From Axinella damicornis (lineage: Eukaryota; Porifera; Demospongiae; Axinellida; Axinellidae): 64,000 nucleotides of DNA. Made by a program: the position numbers and the translations under genes. This document shows, piece after piece, positions 44,489-56,560 of the stretch (position 1 is its first letter; each line of letters starts with the position of its first letter). Where the stretch lies: positions 7,678,361 to 7,742,360 of the forward strand of contig OZ007518.1 in the NCBI GenBank assembly GCA_963931865.1, in the 5' to 3' direction. The notes beneath the pieces were generated by a model. That model did no database searches. It had not been told where the DNA came from and saw only the letters and a list, made by a program, of their open reading frames with translations.

Positions 44489-45030
44489 TTCTGTTCTCTC
44501 ACAGTCCCTCTGTCATAAAGTAAGTCGGGTGTTCTCAAGCCCCCTACACCCGGGACTTCTGGGAGAGCAGGAACAAATCGCTCCTGCTTCCTTCCTCTCA
44601 GCCTGGGTACTGGTGTAGCGAAAACCCCAGGCCTGTTGAGCACCCCCAGTCGGTTAACAATTAGCTCACCCTGGGGAGCTCTCACCTCCCTGGCCTCAAG
44701 GCACTCAAGGCACTCTCACTGCCCCCGAGTTGCTGCCCGTCGTTCGTGTCTCTCTGACATCGGTTCTCTCACGGTCCCTCTGTATGCTCTGTCATAAAGT
44801 CGGGTGTTCTCAAGCCCCCTACACCCGGGACTTCTGGGAGAGCCGGAACAAATCGCTCCTGCTTCCTTCCTCTCAGCCTGGGTACCGGCGTAGCGAAAAC
44901 CCCAGGCCTGTTGAGCACCCCCAGTCGGTTAACAATTAGCTCACCCCGGGGAGCTCTCACCTCCCTGGCCTCAAGGCACTCAAGGCACTCTCACTGCCCC
45001 CGAGTTGCTGCCCGTCGTTCGTGTCTTCCC
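44489..45030. repeat. ~270-bp tandem duplication
   Basis: 44489-44757 and 44760-45027 are nearly identical (cccctacacccgggacttctgg, ggcctgttgagcacccccag, gagctctcacctccctggcc). The small open frames on both strands are duplicated with it; none has a recognisable domain. Confidence 0.85.
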
Positions 45031-45985
45031 TTAACCCCGCTTCGCGCATGCGCGCGCGGGGTAAATATGCTTATTGATTCGCCAAAGCTGCTTGCACCTG
45101 TTGAAGCGACTTTCTTAGAGTCAGTAGAGGTCAAAGGTCACGTGCATATTTAATATGCAACGAATAGACACCCGGCCGCTCGCTTAGCCTGTTGAAGCGC
45201 CTTCCATGCCTTTCTTCTAATCAAGGTCGCGAGCATATTTCTTCAACGAAACAGAACTCCAGCCTTTTGCTGAAGCATAAGAAACAGAAAACGATATTCA
45301 CATCAATGACTGAAGCTTATTAAATAAAACTTCAACGGCTAGCGGAACTACTGTGTTTACACGCGCTTGTACGAAGACGCCTGCATGATTTCTACTTGCA
45401 GCCGCTGAACGTGAGTCAATGTACGGTCGTTTAGTAGTCTAATCTCAACTTCCACCCGGAAGCGCTTTACTCACCTTTTCAAGTAATTAGCTTGCTTATG
45501 GAAACAAGTAGCTTCGCTCGCTTCGCTCGCTTCGCTCGCTCAGCTACTTCCCCCCTCGTTCGCCTACGTGAGTAATCCGGTGCCGGACAGCTTCTCTGCG
45601 CAGAGCTGCTGCGTCCGCTTCAGCTCATTGTGCTGCTTCCCACGCAATTGCATCGATCCGCTTCAACTGCTGCTCCGCGTTTCAGCTGCTGCTCGCCGCT
45701 TGCGTCCGCTTCGGCTGCTGCTCCCCGATTGCGTCCGCTTCAAGTGCTGCTCCCCGATTCAACTCCCCGATTCAACTGCAGCTCCCCGATTTGCTTTTGC
45801 AAAGTGAAGTACGAAGGTCGCGCGTCACTAGTCCCGCCCCACGAACATCTAACTTCCGTTACTGCAGCGTGATTAAATATAGCCCTAGGCCCTCAATGCA
45901 CATTCGTACCGTGCGTGACGTAAAGTATATACGCGATCCTTGCCACTGCTAGTCTGGCTTGCGAGACTGTATAGTCGACGGCATC
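45031..45985. other. GC-rich region upstream of NHL copy 4
   Basis: Contains a (TTCGCTCGC)n run at 45513-45541 and CTGCT-rich short repeats (ctgctgctccccgattgcgtccgcttc) at 45600-45790. Just before the first exon lies tgcgtgacgtaaagtatatacgcg, with a CRE-like TGACGTAA and a weak TATATA. Open frames here look compositional. Confidence 0.45.
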
Positions 45986-48660
45986 ATGACGCTGTTCATC
46001 GGGTCTGAAGATCAAGATCATCCCATCCCTCTGCTGTAAGCTACGACTCGCTCTTTCAGTATGCCTTGAACACTGAAAATACAGGGAAGGGGAGAATCTG
46101 GGTAGCTAATGTAGTGGCCCAGGCCAGAGAGAGGGAGAAAGGGCCTGGTTTCCACTGTTTACATACAGGGAAGGGGAGAATCTGGGTAGCTGGTGTAGTC
46201 TCGTGGATCAAACACTAACGGGTGTCACCATAGTTTAATACAGTTACGACTGGGTGTCTAGACCCCATATACTAAGGAAGGGGTGGAGTCGCTATGCATA
46301 ATATATTATCGAGTCAAGGGCAAAATGTGTGTGTGGTCCATCTCAACTACAGCGCAGTATAATGGTCTTGCAAGAGCCTTTTTGCAATGCAGTCAAGCTA
46401 TAGTGAAAATGACCGTCAAGATTTCTTGACCCGGTCATACTATTAGCTGTGTCTATGGCATCTATGCGCGTGTATGAAACACAAAGGGGAAGACGATCAA
46501 CAACCTTTTGCAATGCAGTCGGGCTGCAAAAATGACTGCCAGGCTTTCTTGACTCGGCTGTAATAATTTCAAATCATGCGCTTATATTTATGCATAGCAT
46601 GCGGTCCGGCTGGTCCGGTTTTAGCCGGACCACTTTTCAGTGCTGAATTTATTATTTTTTTGAGGGGGGGCCAACTCACAATTGAACGCACTCTCGCAGC
46701 TTCGACGAACCATAGGGATGAATTGAACAAAGACGGCTACATCGGCGCACGATGATCGTCACACGAGTAGTAATGGTAGTCTCGTGCCGACCTTGGCTCC
46801 TCCCCCGCCAGAGGGGGAGGAGCCAAGGTTGTACGAGGTTGCGCATGCATCGGTGCCGACGTGCGATATAGCATAATAGCATTAGTGTTCTCTGAAAACA
46901 GTTTGAGATATGGCTATGACATGTTGGCTTTCCCAGAGAAGCCCCATCAGCCCAAGTCATTCTGTTTCCCAAAGCGCTCCTTTGGGAAGAAACAAGTAGT
47001 GCAGAGGGCATTCAAAGCAACTTGGTTTGACCAGTGGAATTGGTGCGTATTTCTAACAGCGAAGTGGCACGCATGCTAGCTAGGTGGCATCGTTCCCAGT
47101 AACGAAGATAGCAGCTAGTTGTGATGTAGCTACTACGCGCGCTAAATGTGCGTGGCAAAGAGACTTCCACGGTGAGGTAGCAAGGTCCATGTCCATAGGC
47201 CTGCTTCTGCATGCACAACGTACCAAGAACACCTCCATTACTGACTTGCAAAGACCCCACGAGAGCGATTCCTGACCCTCTTAAAAGGTTAATGAAAAAT
47301 TAGCTAGACTATACTAGTACTAAGCCACACTTCAGAGCTGGACCAGCGGCGGATGTGCTCCTACGCCACTGTTATGTTGTGATGTTCAATGCATGTACAG
47401 TTGAGTCAGATTCAGAAAGTAATCTAGTAGTCAAGGCAATTTGTTTTGCTGTTATTTCAGCTATATTTCATATCTATACATTCATAAGATTGACTCCGCC
47501 TTCCCACTTTGCTGAATGGAGTGTGGCAGTCAGTCAGTCATTCACCACTCAAACCTTTTGTGTTTTCTTTCAGGGGTTGTGAATACTTCGATTGTTCTGA
47601 CCCAAGTTCAGTAACAGTCTCACGTGATGGCAGGGTGTATATATGTGCAGTACGCAATACTTTGACAGTACGTGAGGTTGATGGTTCTCAATCTGAACTC
47701 TCTCTCCGTCCTGGACCCAACAAGGAATCGTCTCATGATATTTACTATGCACGAGTATGCAGTGATGATGGAATAGTTGTTCATGATCAATCCGCTAACG
47801 TCACCAAGTACAGCAAGGATGGAGAATTCATATGGCAAATCAAACGTGACACGGCATCACCTATTAGGTGCTTTTGTCTTGACGCCAGTGACTTGCTTTA
47901 CTGTGCAACAAGTGACCAGGTCAAAGTTTACTTGCCAAGTGGTGCTTTTTCACATGACATGGTGTGTTTTAGTGACTTGAAACACCCGATGGCAATTGCA
48001 ATTGATGGAGACAACAACGTACATGTTGGTTTCTCATCATCCATCCTCCATGTTTTCAACACTGAAGGGAAGCTGATCCGTCAGTATGGCCATGATGAGC
48101 TGGATGTGGTGGAATTCATTGCCATTAGTAGAGACAACCCACAAATGGTTGTAGCTGCGGAATTTGATTCGACTGAATTATTTGTATTCAATAGCACTGG
48201 TTCTTTCTTGTACACTGTTACGAATCTTGTTCATGTCAGCGATTTCACCTTTGGTCCTGACAACTCGCTCTGGATAGCTGAGCAAGCTGGTGAAGGTGAT
48301 GTTGTACATGTCCCAAAGCTCTTCCATCAGCTCCCCCCTCCACTGTCCTACCTGTGTGAGCTGAGTATTCTCCCCCACTTGAATGAGCTGCCAGTGTCTC
48401 TGCTTCCTCCCAGGCTGGCTGGACTCTTTGAGAAATGGACTCGGCTGGCAAAAGTGCAAGTGAAATGCAGGAGCTTTACCGACTACCCTTCAAAATGTAA
48501 GCTGATCTCAGAGACAATTGAACTGAAAGTTGAACCCGATGCATATCTGGATATGGTTAAATGGCTTGTTCAGAAGAAAATGAACCTTACACCTTCTGCA
48601 GTCATAATTAGACCCGGTGGAGGAGATGAAGGTGTTGATTTTGTTGTTTATGATCGTTAG
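45986..48660 (+). CDS. NHL-repeat protein, copy 4 (intact)
   Basis: Exon 1 is 45986-46035 (MTLFIGSEDQDHPIPL, CT|GTAAGC). Exon 2 is 47574-48660 after TTTCTTTCAG. Together 1137 nt, 378 residues. Blades: PSSVTVSRDGRVYICAV, KYSKDGEFIWQIKRD, SGAFSHDMVCFSDL, AIAIDGDNNVHVGFSSS, IAISRDNPQMVVAAEFDS and FGPDNSLWIAEQAGEG. The C-terminal domain (LFHQLPPPLSYLCELS ... ELKVEPDAYLDMVKWLVQKK) is present and the protein ends VDFVVYDR. An AATAAA follows 51 nt after the stop. The intron contains a hAT fragment (46921-47079) and a strong hairpin. This is one of two copies with both exons undamaged. Confidence 0.75.
46790..46829. repeat. Perfect 17-bp hairpin
   Basis: ACCTTGGCTCCTCCCCC pairs perfectly with GGGGGAGGAGCCAAGGT around GCCAGA, within the intron of NHL copy 4. 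Possibly the core of a small fold-back element. Confidence 0.8.
46921..47079 (+). pseudogene. hAT transposase N-terminal fragment (TTF-type zinc finger)
   Basis: The frame reads HQPKSFCFPKRSFGKK, then QVVQRAFKATWFDQWNW. The FPKRxFGK ... RxFxxxWFDxWxW pattern is the start of the TTF-type zinc-finger region of hAT-derived transposases. The frame stops at 47077 before the zinc-binding cysteines. The phrase GGTCCGGTTTTAGCCGGACC upstream (46610) may mark an end of the parent element. Truncated, non-functional. Confidence 0.6.
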
Positions 48661-48710
48661 CTTAATGTACTGCTGTCTTGTGCAATCTGTTTGCTATATA
48701 CATAATAGCT

Positions 48711-48716
48711 AATAAA
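48711..48716 (+). promoter_or_regulatory. Polyadenylation signal, NHL copy 4
   Basis: AATAAA occurs 51 nt after the TAG stop of copy 4, at the usual place for a signal in a short 3' UTR. Confidence 0.5.
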
Positions 48717-48893
48717 ATTTGGCATCATGATTCAAGGTGTATGCTCAAACTAACTCGCTGCATGTAAACTAGCTCACGCAGTGTGGATAACCAGGGGGTT
48801 TCCCTCATGGTACATTGCACATGACGTAAAAGTTGTCGGTGCAGTGCAGTGGGCTAGCTATACGCTAGACACATCACTGACTGGTAGCTATCA

Positions 48894-49183
48894 TAGTTAT
48901 TGACGCGACGTTCATCGGATCTGAAGATCAAGATCAACCTCTCCCTCTGCTGTAAACGTTCACTAGTCTCCTTCAGTGTGCCTTGAGCACTGTGAGATTC
49001 TCCCTCCCCCCATGTGCTTTAGCTAATATTGGGAAGGGAAGAGTCTGGGTAGCTAGTCTTGTGGATCAAACACTACGGGTCATCTCCCCTCTTTTTCCAG
49101 CCTGCACCACGGTACCAAAGAGTGTTGTCTGTACCAACATTTTCATTACATTTTTGGTTGGCAGGCAATACATCACGTGGTTA

Positions 49184-49215
<32 letters not shown>

Positions 49216-50860
49216 AAAAAAATGTCGCATGCAGTTACGTAATTTTCGGAAAACAGTTTGGAGAGGCCCCTAAGGCAAAGGAGTGTCACTCACTGTAGCC
49301 ACGGCTGTGAGCCTGAATAGTAAGGAAGGAGCGGATTAGCCTCATCCCCAGGCTGCGTGCGGCGCGGCCTGGGAACGAGGCTAGGAGCTGATTTGTTATA
49401 GCTGCATTCTTCCATCAATGGGTCAAGGGCAAAATGTGTGTGCAGTCAAATGGTCAACAGCTGAAATACAGCTCAGTCAAATGGCCTGGAGAATGTTCTT
49501 TCAATATGGTAAAGCAGAGAGTCAAGATTACTTGACCCGGCTTGCAGCAGTGACTATGGCATCTACATATGGCCCTTGTAAGGGGAAGAGCATCTGACGT
49601 CTGTAGAGTAGTCTCGTCTCACCTGGCAAGAATTTACAATCAAAGGAAAAGGAAAGTCTGGCTCACAAAATTCAGCGGAATAATTTCATGTGAATTGAGT
49701 CTGGCCCATGAGGCCAGTCTGTCCGTCATTCACCTCATGTTTCAAGATCATGTTTTCTTTTCTTTTCTTTCAGGGGATGTGAATACTTTGATTGTTCCGG
49801 CCCAAGTTCAGTAACAGTCTCACGTGATGGCAGGGTGTATATATGTGCAGTACGTGATTCATTGGCAGTATGTGAGATTGATGGTTCTCAATCCAAACTC
49901 TCTCTCCATCCTGGGCCCAACAAGGAATCGTCTCATGGTATTTACTATGCACGAGTATGCAGTGATGATGGAATAGTTGTTCATGATCAATCCGCTAACA
50001 TCACCAAGTACAGCAAGGATGGAGAGTTCATATGGAGAATCAAATCTAATGCAACATCACCTAGTTGGTGCTTTTGTCTTGATTCCAGTGACTTTCTTTA
50101 CAGTCCAACAGGTGACCAGGTCAAAGTTTACTTTCCGAGTGGTGCTTTTTCACACGACATAGTGCTTTTTAGTGACTTGAAACACCCAACGGCAATTGCA
50201 ATTGATGGAGACAACAATGTACATGTTGGTTTCTCATCATCTTCCATCCTCCACGTATTCAACACTAAAGGGAAGCTGATTCGTCAGTATGGCCACGATG
50301 AGCTGGGTGAGGTGGAGAGCATTGCCATTAGCAGAGACAACCCACAGTTGGTTGTAGCAGCAGAATACGAATCATTACAATTCTTTGTATTCAATAGCAC
50401 CGGTTCCTTCTTGTACACTGTTACAGGTGTAGCTTGTGGCGTTGATTATACCTTTGGTCCTGACAACTCGCTGTGGATAGCTGAGCAAACTTGTGAAGGT
50501 GATGTTGTACGTATCCCAAAGCTCTTCCATCAGCTCCCCCCTCCACTGTCCTACCTGTGTAAGCTGAGTATTCTCCCCCACCTGAATGAGCTGCCAGTGT
50601 GTCTGCTTCCTCCCAGGCTGGCTGGACTCTTTGAGAAATGGACTCGTCTGGCAAAAGTGCAAGTGAACTGCAGGAGCTTTACTGACTACCCTTTAAAATG
50701 TAAGCTGATCTCAGAGACAATTGAACTGAAAATTGAACCCGATGCATTTCTGGATACGGTTAAATGGCTAGTTCAGAAGAAAATGAACCTTACACCTTCT
50801 GCAGTCACAATTAGGGCCGGTGGTGATGAAGGTGTGGATTTTGTTGTTTATGATCGTTAA
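48894..50860 (+). CDS. NHL-repeat protein, copy 5 (start codon missing)
   Basis: Exon 2, 49774-50860, is intact: TTTCTTTCAG acceptor, PSSVTVSRDGRVYICAV, KYSKDGEFIWRIKSN, AIAIDGDNNVHVGFSSS, FGPDNSLWIAEQTCEG, then the C-terminal domain, ending VDFVVYDR. The exon 1 counterpart ends at 48951 (FIGSEDQDQPLPL, CT|GTAAAC), but where other copies have ATGACGCTGTTC this one reads ATTGACGCGACGTTC: the ATG is gone and the frame upstream meets a TGA. Protein from this copy would need another start or exon. The joined length (50 + 1087) is still in frame. The GTAAAC donor is weaker than GTAAGC. Confidence 0.65.
49188..49221. repeat. Homopolymer run in the copy 5 intron
   Basis: About 27 C followed by a run of A, without flanking palindrome. 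Confidence 0.8.
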
Positions 50861-51473
50861 TATACTGTCTTATGTAATCAGTTTCCTATAGCTAATAACA
50901 TTCGGCTTCACGATTGCTATTCAAGTTGGTTTATCTTTCATTTTGATATGCATTTCTTGAACTCAATGATCAACGTACAAGAAGAGCTGCATCCTGTGCA
51001 ACATACTCTGAGAGTATAGACCCATCCATATCGTGTACCCTACCAGGAGCCCATAAGCTCCTGACCCTAGCCTCGTTCCCAGGCCTCCGCCCAGACTTTA
51101 ACTTTTCTCCATGGCTGCGAGACAAAGTCTGGGCGGAGGCCTGGGAACGAGGCTACCTGACCCTACGTACATATGTCATGCGTACTGCATGCTGTATGAG
51201 AAGGAAATGGAAGGGGAGGACCTGGGAAAACTAGCCTAGTTTTGTTAACACACTTCGTGCTAGCTACATGTATAAATGCACATCAGAAGATGGTTTGATG
51301 AGTAGTTATATGAATGTGTGGGTCTTGGTTTGTGTTTTGGTTTATGTTTATAGGTAGGAGATCTAGACACAAAACCAGTTAACCAACAAGGTATCAAAGC
51401 TAGGATGTGATTGCACTATGATACAGATTTAACAAGACAATACATTTGACAATGTGCTAATAATCCATGTTTC
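50861..51473. other. 3' flank of NHL copy 5
   Basis: No gene is seen. It contains the complete MITE at 51069-51156. The only near polyadenylation signal is AATAAC at 50893. Confidence 0.5.
51069..51156. mobile_element. MITE, TAGCCTCGTTCCCAGGC family, 8-bp TSD
   Basis: An 88-bp element from TAGCCTCGTTCCCAGGCCTC to its reverse complement, with long arms that include CCGCCCAGACTTT. The direct repeat CCTGACCC flanks both sides, a target duplication. Confidence 0.85.
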
Positions 51474-52556
51474 AACGAGGGGCGACCGCACTCCTGGTAG
51501 CCGCGGTTAAACGGTAGCACAAGCGAAGTGTGACAGTTCGTTCCAATTATCACACATCACGTGAGTACCACGATAGTTATATACCGTAGTCTCTCGAAAA
51601 TACGCCCATGGGCGATGAATTTAGAATCTGCTCAAAGAGGGGGATGGGCGTATTTTCGAGGACCCCTCTCCCGAAAATAGGCCCACCCTTGACTCGAAAG
51701 TAGGCCCACCCAATTCGAAAGTAGGCCCACCCAAGTACATGCGTATACGAGTGCAATACTGCAACAGTCATTCTAGCAAGGCTTAACTACTGCTAGTCCC
51801 GGAGTTTCTTGGTGAGCAGGAACAATCTCTTCGTGTGAGTAGCTACAGGAACAGCAAACAAGACACAGCACGACTGCTTGAATGACGCAGACTATCTTCG
51901 GGACTTGCCGATTGCTGCTGCTTCCTAGAAATCCGTAGTGCGCTGCTAGTGCTACGCTAAGGCGATTGCACACGAAACATGCAATGCACAGCGCGTGCAC
52001 GGTCTCATGTCATGCATTGCAGATTCCTCAAGGATTGTAGCAATCTGATGAGGAGGATGAATTGTATGAGGAGGTGGAGGATACACGGAGACAACATAGT
52101 CAGTTTACCACATGGTATTACCTCTTTTGTCCCAACTAATCAGCAGAGTTCAAAGTTTACATAATTTAATATTCATAAAAGGAATCACCTCATGTATGAT
52201 CCCGCCTTTTTTGGAATGCGAAGGAACACAGTAAAAGGAGTAATCAACATTCATGTTATCAACAGCTGAGAAAAAAAGACAAATGGCAGCCTTCTCATCA
52301 CTGGACAATATTATTGTCAGACAATGCAAGGATTACTTTAAAGATATTCATGGTCAGTTTGATGGCCTTAGGATGATCCTTTGGCGTGCCTTGATCTAAA
52401 AGCATAGGAAGTCAACTGAAGTACAATTAGCTGTGGTGTCCCATAGGGACCTTCCCCACAATTCATGTTAGAAGTTTATACTTGCCAATCGATGTGTACA
52501 TAGTGATGGTGTGGTAAAAGTAGCTACCACTGAGATGGGAAAAGGGTCAGGGTGGG

Positions 52557-52704
52557 AAACTGACTATGTTGTCTCCGTGTATCCTCCACCTCCTCATACA
52601 ATTCATCCTCCTCATCAGATTGCTACAATCCTTGAGGAATCTGCAATTGTATTTCGGAGGCTCCGGATACACTACAACAACATAGTCAGTTTACCACATG
52701 GTAT
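52557..52704. repeat. DIRS internal complementary region
   Basis: The first half is the reverse complement of the left outer end (gaggaatctgcaat matches attgcagattcctc at 52016) and the second half that of the right outer end (attgtatttcgg matches ccgaaatacaat at 57001). Junction AAT at 52645-52647. Confidence 0.85.
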
Positions 52705-52719
52705 CGTTCAAAGCCCACC

Positions 52720-53700
52720 ACTGTTGTCTGGAGGATTGCTGCGTCATCAGCACTCCACGACCAAACTGCCTGAGTCTGTTGTCTATGAAGAATCTGGAGG
52801 TATATAGAGCTCCAACAGAGATATCTGCAGCTGAACGTCCAGCGAATCTTGCACGAGTAGAATGTGCCAAGGTCTTGGTGTCATGGTCAATGCCTGCTGA
52901 ACCCTCCTCAGCCAGCGGCCTATTGTAGCTGTTTCAGCTGACTTGCGGACTGATTAAGAGTGTTCCCAAGTTTTGACCACAGTCCCTCCAATCGGTTCTC
53001 ATAGAATCGCAGGGCTTGTGCAATGGAGAGAGCTTTGGGTCCTCTGGGGAAAAAACAGGCCTCCACTGGAGGTCCCTTCCTTTTTTCTTTTTCTTTAGTC
53101 CAGCAACACCAAGTCTGGACATATTTGAGTTAATATAAGTTTGGGCATATGAGCCAAGAGTTTATTCAAGTCAGATTAATGACATCAAGTCTGGACATCT
53201 GAGCCAAGTCTGGACATCTGAGTCAAATCTGGGCATCTGAGCCAAGAGTTTAATTTATTCAAGTCCGATTAATGACATCATGCAAGCCCGGACAGCTGGG
53301 TCAAGTGTGGACATCTGAGTCAGGTCTGGGCATCTGAGCCATGCAAGTGTTTATTCAAATCCCAATGACATCAAGTCTGGACATCTGAGCCAAGTCTGAG
53401 TAGGACAAGGCCATAAATAATAGTTACCTCGCAGGACAGCAATTTGAATGATGTGTGAGGTTCTGGATGCAGGATAAAAATCTACAACCCATGCTGCGGG
53501 AGCCGGTGGTAAACACTTAAACACTCCCTTAAGGCAATTGAGAAACCAATGGTTACTGTCCACTTCACTGTGTGTCCCCTCATGGAGTGTATTGTCCGGT
53601 GCTGTTTCCTTGCAGTCTTAAACTGCTTGTGCAGAAACTCCAGGATCAATGCCCTGATCAAAATACCAGAATCACTATAGGATGATCATATATGCTGACT
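52720..53700 (-). pseudogene. Tyrosine recombinase relic (DIRS)
   Basis: On the minus strand the segment AGIDHDTKTLAHSTRARFAG followed by RSAADISVGAL lies near 52795-52890. HSTR at 52853-52864 is the His-x-x-Arg box of tyrosine recombinases, and the following ASxSAAxxxV-like spacing fits DIRS integrases. Further upstream (53520-53380) CLPPAPAAWVVDFYPAS resembles the N-terminal helical part. The nucleophile tyrosine was not located with certainty. Frame is interrupted. Confidence 0.65.
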
Positions 53701-53830
53701 CTGTCAACCGTCACTATGACTTATAGTGGTAACCTGGTCTGGAAGACCTACACATACTACATGATACGATCTCCAGAGACAGGCCAGGTGGTCAGTGGAA
53801 GGTGATGACCCTCCCTTGTCATTGGGTGAT

Positions 53831-55700
53831 TTAGGTCCTCACAAGGTTTGTCACAATATCGGGATTGGAAAGTCCATCAAACCAAACCCTTGAGAAGCTT
53901 AGGAAACCAAATCTGGCCATACTGCATGGGGCTCGGGCTATCAGGACTGCTGTCCTCTCCGAGTTTGTGCAGGCAGCATGGGATGAGGATAAATGGAGGG
54001 AACATGTCTGGGTAATGGTCCTTCCATTAGATCGAGAAGGCATCTACTGTCAAGGCTGCTGGGTCTGGTCTCCAGCTGCAATACCGCGTGGAAGTTGGTC
54101 CTCATCCGGAAAGGCAAACATATTAATTGAGAAGGGGCCCAACCTGTCCCCAAGCTTAAAAACTATCCCCATCAATCACTGCATGGAATCTGTGCTGTGT
54201 CCAGATTCCCAGTCTGTTCGTACAATCCCTAGCTACGGAAGAAGGAAGATGTTCTGCATGAACATACATGTCTCTTTCAAGGCACCCTTATTTTGGATAG
54301 AAGAATGGGTACCTCCCATCTTGTCCAGGAATGCACCTGCTGAGACATTGTCCAGGTGAGAGAGGATGGAGCTCGCTTGGAGGCAAATGACTACACAGCC
54401 AGAAAGGCAGTCAGTAACCCAAGACCAGGGTCTCTCCCTGAGCTGTCCATGCAGGGGCCTCCTGTATTCACCCCCTGGTCTGCAACATATATCCTGGGAG
54501 CATATGATGTGATTGTTAGATCCCATCAAGTGATCTGAAGGGTCTCCCCACGACTGGAGCTGTCCAGCCCCCATTCCATATCTGACAGTAGCTATATCTC
54601 CATTTCCGTCTCATATGAGACTTCTCTCGAGTGCATACTCTTACATGACTCGTCTCCAGACGGAGTGGGAAGCCAGTTCCCGTATTGCCGTCTTTCCCTA
54701 AATACTCTGTCCTCCTTTTCACCTAGTGGTTCAAGGCATGCAGCCTTATGCATCAGCAAACAATTATCATGCTGCGGGAATTCAACAGGAAACCGAGAAA
54801 TTCCAACTCTCATGTTGGAGAGGGTGCTCTTCTTCATGTTGATTACAAATCCAAGGGCTACCAGTAGTTTCCATCTGATATCACTGTGGCTAAGTGTTTC
54901 CTTGCTTTCTGCAATCTCAGCAATCATCAAGGTAGAGGATCGACTTGATTCCCAGCTTGTTGACAACACAGCTGGCTCAGTGGAGAGAGTATATGGTACA
55001 CTGCTTCGAACAAATGTGAGGAACTTGCCATGTTTGACCCTGTAATGGAATCTGTTGTGATTTTATCACTGGGTAACCTGAGCCGCCGTCTGACTCTGGG
55101 ACAAGGGATGTATCCCTCCCTGTTGTCGGACCTCTTTGCAGCCAGGTCTTTTACCTCCTTTGACAAGCCTGAGCAAAGCTCTCAGTGTCCAAGTGAATCC
55201 TTCCTGGGCTGCTGCTTTGCTGTGGGGTATGCTTCCAGATATTGTCTCCAGCAAGGGGTCAGTGGAGACTTTCTCCCCATTTCTGGAAAGGCGAGTCAAT
55301 TAGCCAGCGACCCCCCTTCCTGTCTTATGGCTAATATCATTGTCCATCCACATTCCCAAGCTGCTTTGGCAGGAATTTTAGAGCTGATTTTGGTGATAGC
55401 CTTGGATCATGGTAAGGAGCGCTTCTAGCATATGACATCTCCCCCCTAGCTGAATTCTCCTCAGATTTGAGTATCATGGCAAGCTCTGCCCTGCCTGAAG
55501 GTTTCTTGCATCTCGTGATTGCAACTGCCTTATAGAGAGGGCAGTGTCCTTCTCTGCCTTGGTTGCAAGGGCAGATTGAAAAATCCTCACCAAAAATAAT
55601 GGTGTCCTTAGCTAGAGTATCATCAGGTCCCACGATGGATCCACTATCTGATAATTATATTATGGTCTGAGAATCAAGCTCTGATGTATGCCCAATCATG
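53831..55700 (-). pseudogene. Reverse transcriptase-RNase H relic (DIRS)
   Basis: Minus-strand landmarks in order: YLDD at 54934-54923 (the catalytic YxDD box, read ILYLDD), then ALGFVINMKKSTLS at about 54861-54820 in another frame, the typical piece after the active site; then DNVSAGAFLDKMGGTHS at about 54352-54299, the RNase H TDN...NxMGGTHS motif of DIRS elements; then AVLIARAPCSMARFG and GLSNPDIVT near 53920-53840, the usual connection towards the recombinase. Frameshifts separate these segments. Confidence 0.75.
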
Positions 55701-56164
55701 CACAGCATGCTATACTAGCCCATACCTCTGATGACGGTGACAGGCTCTAGGCTGCAATCCCGAGTCCATCTGCCAGAGGTGCATGGAAGCTAGAACTGCC
55801 AATAGGATCTTGGCTAGCTCAGCATCAGGATGCTTGGGTGTTCCCCCAGGAACTCTGACAATTACTTGTCCCCTGCATGGGTGTGGCACAGGAGTCCAAA
55901 TCTGGTATAGAGCACTCTTTAAATAGAGCAACACTCCTCTTGGAGAGGAAGCATCTCATGTGTGTGATCAAGTGCTTCATTGAGAAGGCACTTTGACAAT
56001 ACCAGGTAGCTAGCTAGCTAGCTACTGTACCTTCCTTTGATTCACCAGCAGTGCTGGGTCAAGACAAGACTACTGACCCTGATCTTGGTCTAGTAGTTCC
56101 GGTTCCTCAGATGACGAATAGCCGTCTCAAGGCCTTGACGGTGGTCGTGATACCGTCATGATCA

Positions 56165-56560
56165 TCATTGCAGCAACCACCGCCTCTGGGTGTGGGTCCG
56201 CCTTTGGAGGCTGTCGACCCTAGGCTGGTGGCAGGTCCGCCTTAAGAGGCTGTCAACCCTTGCTGAGCCCAGTCACAGTGGGTCCGCCTTGCGAGGCTGT
56301 CGACCCTTGCAGGGTGCGGGTCCGCCTTGGGAGGCTGTCAACCCTTCCTGGGTGTGGGTCCGCCTTAAGAGGCTGTCAACCCTTGTTGAGCCCAGTCACG
56401 GTGGGTCCGCCTTGCGAGGCTGTCGACCCTTGCAGGGTGCGGGTCCGCCTTGGGAGGCTGTCAACCCTTCCTGGGTGTGGGTCCGCCTTGGGAGGCTGTC
56501 GACCCTTCATATTGCGGCTGGCGGGCCCGCCTTGAGAGGCTGTCGACCCTTCCGCTAGTC
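56165..56560. repeat. GTCCGCCTTGNGAGGCTGTC repeats in the DIRS gag region
   Basis: The core GGGTCCGCCTTGGGAGGCTG + TCGACCCTT occurs nine or more times with spacers of about 10-20 bases, and a larger ~126-bp period (gagcccagtcac) repeats twice. Each core can fold on itself (GCC..GGC). Plus-strand open frames over it are shadows. Confidence 0.75.

Noticed and set aside
54665..55428. Plus-strand open frames of 126 and 132 residues
   Set aside because: They are antisense to the DIRS reverse transcriptase relic, whose YLDD and downstream motifs read on the minus strand.
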